Positions 39,159 through 51,480 of a DNA stretch of 64,000 bases are shown in pieces. The translations under genes were made by a program, and so were the position numbers. The notes beneath the pieces were generated by a model. That model did not search any database and was not told where the DNA came from. It worked only from the letters and a program-made list of their open reading frames with translations. The stretch is from Paragordius varius. Its lineage: Eukaryota; Nematomorpha. The DNA is taken from NCBI GenBank assembly GCA_964247055.1, contig OZ176053.1, positions 2,418,001 to 2,482,000 of the forward strand. Reading direction: 5' to 3'. Numbering within the stretch: the first letter of the stretch is position 1; each line of letters begins with the position of its first letter.

Positions 39159-39196
39159 AAGGTAATTAGCCACATGTTACGCTCCTTTTTAAATGA

Positions 39197-39689
39197 TTAA
39201 CACTGGGATACAACACACTCATTTTAGTCCTCAGATTCAAATTGGGGTAGTTAAATACCCCAGGCCTGTTAATAAATACTTTAAAAAAGTATGGAAAGAA
39301 TCGAAACCATGGCAAAATTTTGCGCTTATATACATTAATAAACCGAAATATATAAAAAAATTTATTCAAAAATACTTGATATTATCAATTTAAGCTAAAA
39401 CCGAAAGGTAAAAATTTTGTCAACGTGCCATATTCTATTTCTATCAATGTTAGATGTAATTTTTATGAAAAATTTGCTTTAGTTTTACCCTTAAAATTGT
39501 ATGAAGACGATATTTTGCAAAAATATAAAATAAAAATGGCGTCCAAGTAGTTTGACATGGACTTTTTTTCAAAACAAAATTTTATCATGATATTTTGACA
39601 TATTTATATAATTATCAGGATAGATGCATAAATTTAAATCGGGACCGTTTCCTTAAGTAGTTTTTTAAAAATATTAATTTAAGTGTTAA
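39197..39689 (+). mobile_element. F4 TTAA-bounded element upstream of MAP3K4
   Basis: ttaacactgggatacaacac, then tcctcagattcaaattgggg and tagttaaataccccaggcct at the left. The right end is aagtg-ttaa but has lost the GGGGTA..TACCCC block. It lies about 40 bp beyond the MAP3K4 start codon, so it may be in the 5' UTR or promoter. Confidence 0.85.
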
Positions 39690-40108
39690 GATAAGGCTTA
39701 ATTTTTATTTTCGCCATTCTTGAATAAGTGTTAAAATAATTTTAGTTAGATTTTTTAGCTTTTGCGTCCTGCTCAAAATTTGTTTTAAAATTTTTGATTA
39801 ATAAGAACTTGTATTAGAGGGCTAAATTATATTAAAATTTATATTATTAACACATCAGTTTTTTCACTTTTTTGGCCTAGTTTACCTTTATGGATGTTTT
39901 ATAGCACAATGCTTAATTTTATAAATAAACTACTATTATGAAAGTTAATTTAGTTAAAATTTAATTTTAAACCTTCATAAATAAAATAATAGCTGATGAA
40001 ATCAAAATGCATCAAGCTTTTTTGGCAAAATTTAAGGTGCGATATTCTTAAAGTTAATTATTTACATTTTCTAAATCATTACATTTATTTGCTCTTGCAT
40101 TAAGGATA
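39690..40108. other. Spacer between two F4 elements
   Basis: AT-rich DNA with no recognised feature. Confidence 0.4.
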
Positions 40109-40699
40109 TTAACACTTGGATACAACACACTCATTTTAGTCCTTCGATTCAAATTGGGGTAGTTGGATACCCCAGGCCTGTTTAAAGTTAAATAATTTAC
40201 AAATTATGCAAGGAATCGAAACCATGGCCAAAATTTTGGATTTATATAACATTAATAAACCGAAATATATAAAAAAAGTTATTCAAAAATAGTTGATATT
40301 ACTTATTTTGAGTTAAAACCGAAAGGTAAAAATTTCGTCACCGTGACATGTGTTAAATTTTAAAATTAAAAAATATTACAAAATAAACCACCTTTTCTAT
40401 TTCTATCAATGTTATATGAAATTTATATAAAAAATTAGCTTTAGTTTTACCCTAAAAATTATATGAAACCGATATTTTGCAAAAAAAATTTAAAATAAAT
40501 ATGGCGTCGAAGTAGTTTGAGATGGAACTTTTTTTTCAAAACAAAATTTTATCAAGATATTTTGGCATATTTATATAATATTTATCAGGTTAAAGGCATA
40601 AATTTAAATTGGGACCGTTTCCTTCAGTAGTTATTTAAAAATTTAAATTTAAATTTAGCCTGGGGTATTTAGATACCCCAATTTGAATCGAAGTGTTAA
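40109..40699 (+). mobile_element. F4 TTAA-bounded element, best complete copy
   Basis: 591 bp from ttaacacttggatacaacac to gaatcgaagtg-ttaa. The left subterminal region is ttcgattcaaattggggta-gttgga-tacccc; the right is ggggta-tttaga-taccccaatttgaatcgaa. The TIR reads CACTT..CGATTCAAATTGGGGTA, with an extra ~25-bp insert in the left arm (ggatacaacacactcatttt). TTAA at both tips suggests piggyBac-like targeting. No ORF, so non-autonomous. Confidence 0.88.
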
Positions 40700-43626
40700 A
40701 AATATTTAACCAATGGCGGCAAAAGTTTGGTGAGGTTTTTTATTTTAAAAATTTCAAAAAAATGTGTAGTGCGCCTAAAAGATAAAGAAAGTATATCTTC
40801 AAATTTGGTATCATAATTATATTAAAAAGGTAAGGGAATCATCAAAATTAATATGATTTTAGTATCTCAATGAATCTGCTAAATTGATAGAATTAACAGT
40901 ATTCCTAATATGGCGTTTAAAATTAAAGGGTATTAAAAAATAGCTTATGAAATATATGTATTCTTATAAGAAAATGTATCAGGAAGCTCTTACGAGTATT
41001 TAAAAAATTACTTAAACTTTTGTGGTAAGTACTCCATATGGCAAGATTTGCTAATATTTTTTTATATAACTTTTTGGGTGAAAGCTAGAGGCTTCATTCC
41101 AAAAACTATCACTTAAACTACATTTATAAAAACAATATTTTCAAGTAAAATGTTTTTATAAGTGGGCTCCAACAGTCCGCTTAAATGGGCTAGTCTATTA
41201 AAATAAAAGCAGTAATGCTGGGATTATGCGAAATTCAAATATATACTTAATTATGATATAAACTAATATATTTTGAAAAAAGCAAAATTTTTTCAAATCA
41301 GTTTGCAAAATTTTGTTAAGCCTACTTTTAACTAATTTGAGTCATGATACAAGCGATTTAATTCATTTTGACATATAAAATCACTCTTTCTATATATTTC
41401 GTTATGCTGAAAAATCCTATCACATCAGAGTTTTGATTAAAATATTCGTTCATCTTCAAATTTATGTTAGATCAATATTGTGTTTTTTTTCAAAAAAACC
41501 TAAATTTCTAAGCCAACTAATTAAATTAATTTTAGCAGCAAAATCTCAGAAAAATGCATGAGGATTAGGTGGTGTTTTGATTCTACAAGTGATATAAGAA
41601 AGTACAGTTTTGTGCTAACAAATTCATATCTGAAAATTGCAAAATTTTCTAACATTTAAATATCTTGAGGGGTATACTTCATCCAAAAAACGTCACCAAT
41701 TAATAAAAACTACATATAAAAATCAATATTTTATACATTAAATTTTGGATAGGCGCCCTGAGATCTCAAGTTATCGGACCGGTCCAAAATAAGCTATGAT
41801 TCATTTAAATAAAGGCGAAAGGGAGATTGCATGATAAAATTTTTTTAATGATATGGTGAATTATATGCTTAAAAGTAATTAGTGAAACGAGTTTATGGTA
41901 TTTTGAAGCATATTGGAAACGGTATGAACATTTTTTATTATACAGATAATTGTTATAGTTTAATGATACTGAACATATTGATTACCAAAAATTTAAGTTT
42001 AAAACTCATTTGCTTTTAAAATTGGTAAATTTAAAAGAATTAATTTATTGATATAATTTTAAGACAAGCGAATATTTAAATTAAATTTCTGAAATTATAG
42101 AAATATTCAGCATTAACGGATATAAGTGTTTCTATAACTCCTTAAATATTTATAAAATTCCCATCATGCTTCAAAATAGTAAGAAGTAGGCTTTAACAAA
42201 AATTTGTTACAAATTAAACTTTTAAACAAAGTATGCAATTTTTCAAGTTTTGATGACATAATATAGCACAGTGGTTTCTAAACCTTTTTTTGTTCACGCT
42301 CCATTTAAATAAATAAATGATTGTTCCTTCAATTTTTTACTAGATATTTTTAATTGCCCTAGGAGAATCCAGTTTTACATTTATATTTGGGCCAATGGGT
42401 ATTAAAATTTGTAAGGAAATTTGAGATAGTTTTTAATAACAGGTTATGCGCTTTTATCAAAAAATTCTCGATATTAAGATTAATAAAGTGATAGTTGAAA
42501 TATATTTATACCTCCTGTATTTCTGTCGGTATTTAATTTTATTTACGTTTGACAAAGATTACTGCAGTAATCGAAAATTTCCCCCAATAAATTCATTTAA
42601 TTTTAGCTGAATTATAATTTAAATTAATTTTTATTTTATTTGTCCGATTTAATAATTAATGTATTATTTAATATGATGGACAGGTCGAAATAAAGGTCGG
42701 AAACTGAATTCATTATTTTTCGCTCTTGAAATCCATAAACGCAGTTTTTCAAACGTTCGATTCTGCACAATTAAAATATTATAATTACTTGCAATTTTAA
42801 ATCTAAACTTGCCTTAATCCAAAAAAATAAAACTTCATTCTTCAATAGATCAGTGCTACTCACCAAAATGTTTTGACGGGCCGATGAAAATGATTTTTTT
42901 TAGTTTCACGACAAACAATTCATAGCTTCCTGTGCGGGTACCAATAAAATCGGAACATCTAAATTGTTGCGGGTATAGATATTTGGATAAAATCTTTTAC
43001 AAAATGGACTGTTTTAATTTTATCTAATATTTTATGACAAGATGTTATAGGCCAATCTAACGTCCTATGCCTTTGTCTTTTAACCTTTTTTAAAATATGC
43101 TGCTGAAATGTAAGTTCAAATAAAACAGAACTTTATATTACATATTTTGATATTATTTGGCACATCTTGCCAAAACTCAATATACCCTTATCATTTGCAA
43201 TATCTTCCAAATATCTCCTCTTAACTAGAATCATCGATGAAATGATGAAATGATGCGTATAATCAAAACCGCAGCATATATTTTAATAATAAAAGCAGAA
43301 ATTCTCCTCATAAATTAAAACTCTATAATTTAGAAATTACCAAATCAAACGGATTTTTAAATGCGGAAAAATAAATATTGCGTGCGCTTAAAATTTTGAA
43401 AAATATTTCTAAGCAACCTAAAAATAATTTCAATTCATAGCCTAAAAACCACTTTTAAGACCGCGGTTTGAATATAGATAGAGGCCGTAACATATTCCCC
43501 TTAGAGAGCGACCTTACATTAGTGTGAAAAAACAACTGCAGATGATTGGCCGATCATGTTTTGCATAAGCATTTTTGAATAATCTGGTATTACGAGCGCT
43601 AATTTTAATATAAGTACATTCTAGAC

Positions 43627-44110
43627 CAGGGGAGTCTAACACAAATGGCTTGGGCCGCATTTTTGTATCAAAAAATCAGGCGGGCCAAATTCTAAAAATT
43701 GGGAATTAACAGTTTTATTAGATTTTAAACATGCGACTGTAAAATTTACTATTTATTTTATCATTATTGCTAGTTCGTTGCCGAAATTCGGAAAAAAACA
43801 TTCAGAAACGTTTATCAATATTAATTAGATTCCGTAAAATTTTGTATTTGAAATTTCTCGCGTTCTGCAAAAATATTTGGAATGGACGCGTGTTGAACAC
43901 CCTTTCTCTAGTTTAAAAAAAGTATGATAGATATTTTGCCACAAGCAGCTAAAGGTTGTCTGTTGCACAAAACAATGTGTTCTTATGATTGATGCATTCT
44001 TTTTCGTGAAAATCAAAAAACCGGATCATGCACCAATCCATCTGTGGAGCACCATCGGTCAAAAGCCGTTTATTTTATCGCAAGATAAATAATTAACTTG
44101 TAAAAATTGT
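43627..44110. mobile_element. hAT transposon fragment (end plus transposase fossil)
   Basis: A hAT-like tip caggggagtctaacacaaat then ggcttgggccgcatt at 43631, with gcgggccaaattc following, matches the CAGGGGTGTC..GGGCCGCAT type of end. On the minus strand around 44070-43960, DGAPQMDWCMIRFFDFH then CINHKNTLFCATDNL resembles the TDGAPxMxGxxxGF..HCxxHxxxL block of ZBED-like hAT transposases. Frames are broken. The other end was not found. Confidence 0.55.
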
Positions 44111-44254
44111 CAACAAAGCGAAGACATCAACAGATTTAAAAGTTGCCAATAATTCTTCTAAAAATAAAAAATCTCCGAATGAACCAGTAAAAACAAATTA
44201 GATGAAATGCGTTTCAATGAACAATACAAGAATGAATATTTATATTTTTAATCC

Positions 44255-44353
44255 ATATATTTATAAAAATGAAAAGTTGTGGCTTTGTGATCTGTTTCCG
44301 GAAAACCGGTGGACCCATTCGAATCCAAACATCGAAAAAATATAATAATATAA
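44255..44353 (+). repeat. Second copy of the 103-200 dispersed repeat
   Basis: Carries ggctttgtgatctgtttccg, gaaaaccggtggaccc and gaatccaaacat in the same order as at 103-200. Confidence 0.75.
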
Positions 44354-44474
44354 TATAAAGCAATTATCAAATAATAGTAAACACTATTTTAATTAACATA
44401 TATTTAGAGTAGTTTCTCCAGATTTTTCGCGCGTCACCCTTAGATGATTTTTCGGAGCTACTGACTTTAATATA

Positions 44475-45091
44475 TACCATTTTCAAGAGTGTCCTTGAAC
44501 ACTTCAAGTTGGTCCTAGAACATTTCAAGTTGGTCCTTGAACAGTACAAGTTGGTCCTTAAACATTTAAAGTTGGTCCTTTGACATTTTTGTTTTAACTT
44601 TTATTTATCAAATCGTACATAATACATCTATTTTATTGTTTTAAACCTATTTTCTATTATTTAACATTTAAATCGATATCAACTTTTAATCTTTGAGAAA
44701 CCGTATATCATTTAAAATAATTTTGGATATTTATTTTTAACACGAAATGAAAAAATATATAAGTTTTCTTGGTTATTAATTAAAATTTTTCATTAAAAAC
44801 ATTTAAAATTCAATAATTTTGTTCAATTGAAAAAAATTAGTTTGAAACAAAAAATTGGTTTTTAAATTAAAATTTTTAAATGAATAAATATATAATAAAT
44901 AAAGAAAATTAGGTTAATAAATAATAAAATAAATGCAAATATGGTTAAATCAAAATTTATAAATTTTAAGGACCAACTTGAAATGCTCAAGGACCAACTT
45001 GAAATGGGACAACTTGAACTGTCAAGGACCAACTTGAATTGGTCAAGGACCAACTTGAAGTGTTCAAGGACACTCTTGGAGTGCAAATAAT
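44475..45091. mobile_element. F1-like element with a different 21-bp TIR unit
   Basis: 617 bp. Each arm is about five tandem units of ttggtccttgaacatttcaa-g (left, 44490-44585) or its complement aaggaccaacttgaaatg-tt (right, 44970-45080), capped by caagagtgtccttgaacact / ttcaaggacactcttgga. The unit equals the F1 unit except that attcaccc is replaced by gttggtcc. The middle is AT-rich and non-coding. Confidence 0.85.
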
Positions 45092-46421
45092 ATATTAAAA
45101 AATTTATCGTAAAATCTCGGCATTTTTTGTTTCAAACTAGCCCATTTTAGGAGGACGAAAAAATTTAGGATTTTACGGACTCGTATCAAGCAATTAGCAC
45201 AAAGTGCTATATCCGCCCAACCCACGATGACAGATTGTGTTAGACCCTCGATTTCAAACGCAGTGTAAGAGAGCGAAAAAATTAAATTTTAATCCAAGAC
45301 TCTGAAATACAAAAGTACCCTAAAAATTTAAACCATAAAATACGAGACATTGTTCATTCCCTAAGATGATGCAACTTTAGCTAAATCAGGGGTAGTCAAA
45401 CGGTCGATTTTGTGACCGCAAGATTTTTAAACGGTTTATATAACAGAAAAGTGTTTATTCGTAGTATTTAATATAGCTAATGCACACATGTCATGTTGAC
45501 TAAATTACCATTGACTGAGACGCGTAAAAGCGTAAGAAGGCGGTAAGGGTCGTATTGTGAAGGTAAGGAGCAAGCCTATCACATTCTTTTTTAAAAACTT
45601 GAATTTCACCTTAAAAAAGTAATATCTAATATTTTTGAATGATCTTTTTATATTTCGGTTCATTAATGTTATATACGTCCAAACTCTTGCCTTTCATATT
45701 TTTTGTATTTGTCAATTTTAAACAGATATGAAATATCCAACGACCACTATTCGAATCAAAGGACTGAAATGAATGACTTGTACCCAAATGTTAATGTATC
45801 TATTAATCATATGTATTTTATTCATTAATTCATTTGTGATATTTAGAAAATAGTTTAAATTTTGGTATGGTTGAAAATCAGCCAGAAAAATACTAAAATA
45901 TATGTTATAAAAATGAATGGGAAAATTATAATCTTTATAATGGCTAATAAATGTACTTGATTGATATGCAACTCCACCTCTTTGCTTAAAAAATGTCTAA
46001 ACTAAGTCATTTACTACGCTTAAAATGAACTACTAATACAATTCTGATATTCTCAAATCAAAAATCGAGCTTTTTAAATAGCAACTAAATTCTCAGAAAA
46101 ACTGCACTGTAAAATATAGTATGGAGTAATCCACAAAATCTGTTAAATTATAAAGATCTTTGCCAAGAGTTACAATTCTATTTTTTACTTCAATCATCTA
46201 AAATTCGTCACAAGATACATAGTATATTATCTATTGTAATTTTATTATATTGAATAATTTAAATGTTTTAATGCGTGTTCTGTATCAACAATATTTATGT
46301 ATTTTAAAAAAATTAAGATTATATATATTTGTAATATTGATTTTAAATTGGCTTAGGGTGATGCCAATCCGTAAATATATAAATTGCATAATTTGCGTTG
46401 AAGTGATAAATAATTTTTTAC
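45092..46421. other. Intergenic with eroded repeats
   Basis: Includes a hAT-like tip at about 45386 (tcaggggtagtcaaacggtc) and a half F4 element. Nothing else recognised. Confidence 0.4.
45488..45794 (-). mobile_element. Half F4 element (reverse orientation)
   Basis: Only the half ending gaatcaaaggactgaaatga..cccaaatg-ttaa at 45794 is present, preceded by the family blocks catgtcatgttgactaaatt and atatttcggttcattaatgt. Confidence 0.7.
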
Positions 46422-46879
46422 TTAACACTTCGATTCGAATTGGGGTATCTAAATACCCCAGACTAAATTTAAATTTTTAAAAAACTACTGAAGAAAACGG
46501 TCCCAATTTAAATTTATGCTTCTATCCTGAAATATATAAATATGCCAAAATATTTTGATAAAATTTGGTTTTGAAAAAAAAGTTCCATCTCAAACTACTT
46601 CGACGCCATTTTTATTTTACAAAAATTTGTAAAATATCGTCTCCATTTAATTTTAAGGGTAAAACTAAAGCTTATTTTTTATATAAATTACATCCAACAT
46701 TGATAGAAATAGAAAAAGCGGTTTTTTTTGTATTATTAATTTTGCAATTTGACATATGTCACGTTGACTAAATTTTAACCTTTCAGTTTTAGCTCAAAAT
46801 AAGTAACAAGTATTTTTGAATAAAATATTTTATATATTTCGATTTATTAATGTTATATAAGTGCAATGCCATGGTTTCG

Positions 46880-48809
46880 TTTATAGGTTTGAGTAATGTT
46901 GCTTCAATCTTTTGGCATTACAATGGGTTTACACAACCCCTGTTAAAAAATAGAAAATTCCTAAAACATGCATACAAAATCAAAAGTTTTTTAGAAGTAG
47001 GTATGCATTTTATCCAACTATATTTTTTAGATTTATTTGAGTCATGGAAAACGAAATATTTGCATACTTTGTGAAATAAAAAATCTATCCAGTTTTTCAA
47101 ATTCTTTAAATTGGAGGATAAAAATGATGTATATATAACAAATTAGAATAATCGCATACACATCTTAGTGAACTAAGCTCTTGAATTATCTACATGTAAC
47201 ACCCAAAGCTTTTTAGAAGGTGTGCAATTGATTTAACCATATTTTTTAGATTTCGATGTCATGCGATCGAATTATCTGCGTACTTTTTGCATTTTGAGGA
47301 TGAAGCATTGAAGAATCTACTTATTTTATTGGATTTCATAAAATTTTTATTATTTGATATATAAAATTGTATATTTATGTTTATTGTCAATAAATATATG
47401 ATAAATTTACTTTAGTTGCAAGCGTCTATAAATCATTTTAATCCACAGTGCACAAAATCGGAGGCTATAAAAAAAATTATGATCAATCTAATGTAAAGTA
47501 TATTAGGAGTATCATGGTGCTTGGTTTTAGGTCTAACGAATAATTTAGAGTTATATTCAATTTTGTGGTATTTGTACCTTATCGAAAGGTTGCAAATTAG
47601 GCAAACTTATTTGGAGTCTACGCTCAAAATTCTAAACTTCATTTTGGTTTTCAAATATAGTTTATATTTAAATGATATTATTAAAGGAAATCAAACTTTG
47701 ACCAAAAAAACCCCTAAATATTTCCCCAAATTTAAAGCAATAGCTAATCAAAATTTTGAGAAATGTTAAACATCATGAAATTATATATAAAAAATGTTTT
47801 TGTGATATCTTAAAGCACCATAAAATACGATTACCAAAATTTTTAAAAAATCTATTATATTGTCAAATTCTAAATATGAAAAATATTATCGCGCATCGGC
47901 TTTTTTAAAAAACTGGCCCATTTTAGAGAAGTCGAAAAAGTTAAGTTGTGGCCTACGCTTAAAATTTTAAATTTTATTTTTGTTTTCGAATATAGTTCAT
48001 ATCATAATATAATGGTATTTTTAAAGGGAAGCATTTAGCTTTCACCAAAAAAATTTTTAAATTTGTATAATTTGCAACCTTTCGATAAGGAACAAATACC
48101 ACAAAATTGGATATAACTCTAAATTATTCGTTAGACCTAAAACCAAGCACCATGATATTCCTAATATACTTTATATTTGATTGATCATAATTTTTTTATA
48201 GCCTCCGATTTTGTGCATTGTAAATTAAAATGATTTATAGACGCTTGCAATTAAAGTAAATTTATCATATATTTATTGACAATAAACATAAATATACAAT
48301 TTTATATATCAAATAGTAAAAATTTTATGAAATCCAATAAAATAAGTAGATTCTTCAATGCTTCATCCTCAAAATGCAAAAAGTACGCAGATAATTCGAT
48401 CGCATGACATCGAAATCTAAAAAATATGGTTAAATCAATTGCACACCTTCTAAAAAGCTTTGGGTGTTACATGTATGTTCCAGATATATCAAGAGCTTAG
48501 TTCAAGATGTGTATGCGATTATTCAATTTCTAAAACCTATAAATAATTTGTTATATATACATCATTTTTATCCTCCAATTTAAAGAATTTGAAAAACTGG
48601 ATAGATTTTTTATTTCACAAAGTATGCAAATATTTCGTTTTCCATGACTCAAATAAATCAAAAAAATATAGTTGGATAAAATGCATACCTACTTCTAAAA
48701 AACTTTTGATTTTGTATGCATGTTTTAGGAATTTTCTATTTTTTAACAGGGGTTGTGTAAACCCATTGTAATGCCAAAAGATTGAAGCAACATTACTCAA
48801 ACCTATAAA
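46880..48809. repeat. 1.93-kb inverted repeat (two ~0.73-kb arms)
   Basis: tttataggtttgagtaatgt at 46880 pairs with acattactcaaacctataaa ending at 48809. Arms extend to about 47600 and back from about 48073 (ggttgcaaatt / aatttgcaacc). A 60-codon frame in one arm (46918-47100, minus) is residue-for-residue the same as in the other arm (48589-48771, plus), so the arms are almost identical. The ~470-bp spacer contains a diverged direct repeat (tctacgctcaaaattctaaa at about 47615 and cctacgcttaaaattttaaa at about 47950). Confidence 0.92.
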
Positions 48810-48954
48810 TTATTTGTTAAATATACTTTACTTTCCCTCCTTCAATTTACAGAATCAAAAAATTCACAATATTTTTAAAGTTATGCCACTTTGAAATTTT
48901 AATAAGTCTACTAGGAGCAGACTTATGATGAATGTATTATTTTTATTCAAAAAT

Positions 48955-49044
48955 GTAAGCATAAGGATTTAAGCATAAGGACGTAAGTATAAGGATTTAA
49001 GCATAAGGACGTAAGCATAAGGATTTAAGCATAAGGACGCAAGT
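48955..49044 (+). repeat. 28-bp tandem repeat, ~3.2 copies
   Basis: Unit gtaagcataaggatttaagc-ataaggac, itself built of two similar 14-bp halves (gtaagcataaggat / ttaagcataaggac). Near the right tip of the composite F4 element. Confidence 0.9.
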
Positions 49045-49089
49045 AATACTTACCCGAACATGGGTCAGTGTGTTGTATCCAAGTGTTAA

Positions 49090-50123
49090 TATTCATATGT
49101 GCCCGTACGAAATTTTCTCCGAAAAAAGTAATTCGCAGGAAAAGTGGTTACACCAGCACATAAATATTTTTACCAAATTTTATATCATTAGGCTGCCACA
49201 CCTTCTTTAGAGAATAAACCAGTATCACTCACTAAAAATTTTAAAGGCTAGCAAAAAAATTTCACACCTCCATAAGACACTTACTTTTTTACGCAAAATA
49301 TATGGATATCTTTTTATAACTATACAAAGCCACACAAGATAATTGTGGTCGCGACTAAGTACCATGAGAACCAACTCAAAAACTTTTAAAATACCTTTAC
49401 CGACATAAAAAATACTTAAATATTGTGATTATACTAAAAAAATAGATAGCCTTATATTTTCGGGTACTTTACATTGAAATTAAAGTCACACCGAGTTAAC
49501 CGTAAAAATTTTATATTGTGCTAAAAAACATATAATAAATGGATAATTTATTGATAAATAGATATAATATAAAAAATTATCATGCAAATGCCAATACCAC
49601 ATACCTAAAAAAATAAAATATATTTAGTAATGATATAAATATATAAAAATCAGGGTAACTATGACAATACTCATTATTTTCATATTAAAATATTTCATCA
49701 TTTTTAATTAAATAATACCTAAAATGTCCGGAATAAAATAATATTAAGTCAGAATAGTACGTTCATCATGTTCAGACCGCCCGTACAATTTTCATCACAA
49801 AGTAAAAATGTGTTTCGTTTGTTTATTCAATTTTTAATTCAAAAAATATACTTCTATCCAGGCTCAAGGATACTTTTTAAATTTGTGTGAATATTATTTA
49901 AATTAAAATAAAATTTTACAGTTTCCACATAATAATTGGTTATTAAATTTTTATTTTCTAATGTCACTTTGATTCTTTTGATTAAGGCCTTACTAGATAT
50001 TAACAAACAATTCAGAGTTTATATAAATTGAAAAATTTGTTCACAAATTCCTTGGTAGGGGGCAAAATATTGATTTTATAAAATAATAATAGTTCATTAC
50101 ATTTTTTTGAGGCACATTCTAGC
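49090..50123. other. Intergenic, nothing recognised
   Basis: Apart from a hAT-like tip at about 49213, I see no gene, repeat family or RNA here. Confidence 0.4.
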
Positions 50124-50687
50124 TTAAGACTTTGATTCAATTTGGGGTACCAAAATATCTCCAAACTAAATTCGAGTTAAGATAATTAATTAAAAACTAC
50201 TGAAGAAAACGCTCTCATAATTTTTGTTTCTATCTTTATAAAAATATAAATATGCCAAAATATCTAAATGAAATTATGTTTTTTAAAAAAAAATTAATGT
50301 CAAACTACTTTGCCGCCATTTTTATTTTCCAAAATTTTTGCAAATTATCGTCTTCATTTAATTTTAAGGGTAGAATTAAAGCTAATTTTTTATTTAAATT
50401 ATATCTAACATTGATAGAAACAGAAAAATCGGTTTGTTTTGTATTATTTTTCAATTTTATTATTGCACACATGTCACGTGAACTAAACTTTTTTTAGGTT
50501 TTAACTTAAAAAAGTATTTTTTAATAAATTTTTTTATATATTTCGGTTTATTAATGTCAAAATTTTTTGCCATGGTTTCGATTCCTCCCATATTTTTTAA
50601 TGATTTTAATTTAAACAGGCCTGGGGTATTTAACTACCCAAATTTGAATCGAAGGACTAAAATGAATGTGTTGTATCCAAGTGTTAA
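50124..50687 (-). mobile_element. F4 TTAA-bounded element (reverse orientation)
   Basis: 564 bp from ttaagactttgattcaattt (then ggggta-ccaaaatatc, hairpin decayed) to ggggtatttaactacccaaa..gtgttgtatccaagtg-ttaa. Internal blocks match 46422-46879 closely (caaactactttgccgccatt, acatgtcacgtgaacta). Confidence 0.85.
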
Positions 50688-51216
50688 TACCTACGCATAT
50701 ATTGATAGCTACTCTTTAAACTTTTATATAAATTATCAAATATTGTTTTGTTATGCTAAATATGAAGCTTACTATCTAACTTATATACTATGGGGTGGTG
50801 AGAAATCTGAAATATTATAGTGCATTAGATTTTGGGTATGGCGAATAAAGAAAATCATTTTTACTATTATGATAGCTGTTTTAGACCCCAAAATTTCTAC
50901 CTATTAACTAATTATATTTTTTTTAGTGAAATCTAAAATATTCGTTCTTAATACAATTATCTTAAATTTTAGAGGTGGGCGTTGAAATTCTCAAGTTATG
51001 CATAAAGGTATATCAGCTCTTAAAATAAAGGGGAGAAAATATTTGGATAAATGATATATGCTAAACCAAGGGGAAAATTTCGGAAAACATATGTATTTTT
51101 AAATTATAGAAATATTTTTGTAAAGCGAATCTGGTATGAAGCAAGGTAAAAACAGTATAAAAGCACTTTCAAACATTCCACCACATCCTAAATCAGTAGC
51201 TAAAACAAATAACCTG

Positions 51217-51252
<36 letters not shown>

Positions 51253-51480
51253 TGAGAGAAATATGTTTCAGGATTATAATGCTTTTGGTTTTAGCCCTTA
51301 CGTATGAGAGATGAATATATCTTTTGTATAAGTGTTCTGCATCAGAAAATTCCAAAATTTGCCCACATTCTTTAAAAAAAATTTTCGCGAAAGCTTTAAG
51401 CAAAGCAATGATTTTAAGAAATTTAATTTTAGACGTAGGCTCCAAAAGTTCTTTATTTTCAGTCTTCTAAAAAAGCTATG
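50688..51480. other. Spacer between F4 elements
   Basis: Diverged repeat debris and a TA run at 51218-51253. No exon. Confidence 0.4.

Larger units (their letters stand above)
40700..44474. other. Repeat graveyard, no host gene
   Basis: Old, diverged sequence with partial matches to other intergenic stretches (ggctccaa-agt near 41165 and 51435; gaaattctcaagttat-like near 41770 and 50985). hAT-like tips occur at about 42271 (cagtggtttctaaacctttt), 42847 (cagtgctactcaccaaaatg) and 49213 (cagtatcactcactaaaaat). No exon recognised. Confidence 0.45.
46422..49089 (-). mobile_element. Composite TTAA-bounded F4 element carrying a 1.93-kb palindrome
   Basis: The left end ttaacacttcgattcgaatt with ggggta-tctaaa-tacccc opens a normal reversed F4 element that runs to catggtttcg at 46879. 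Instead of the usual last ~110 bp, the palindrome 46880-48809 follows, then 48810-49060 (including a 28-bp tandem repeat), then the normal F4 tip gtgttgtatccaagtg-ttaa at 49089. Either the palindrome inserted into an F4 copy, or this is a larger relative from which the small F4 elements derive. Confidence 0.7.

Noticed and set aside
46918-48800. Four 60-74-codon ORFs with identical peptides on opposite strands
   Set aside because: They mirror each other only because they lie in palindrome arms. There is no splice context, motif or start signal to support coding.
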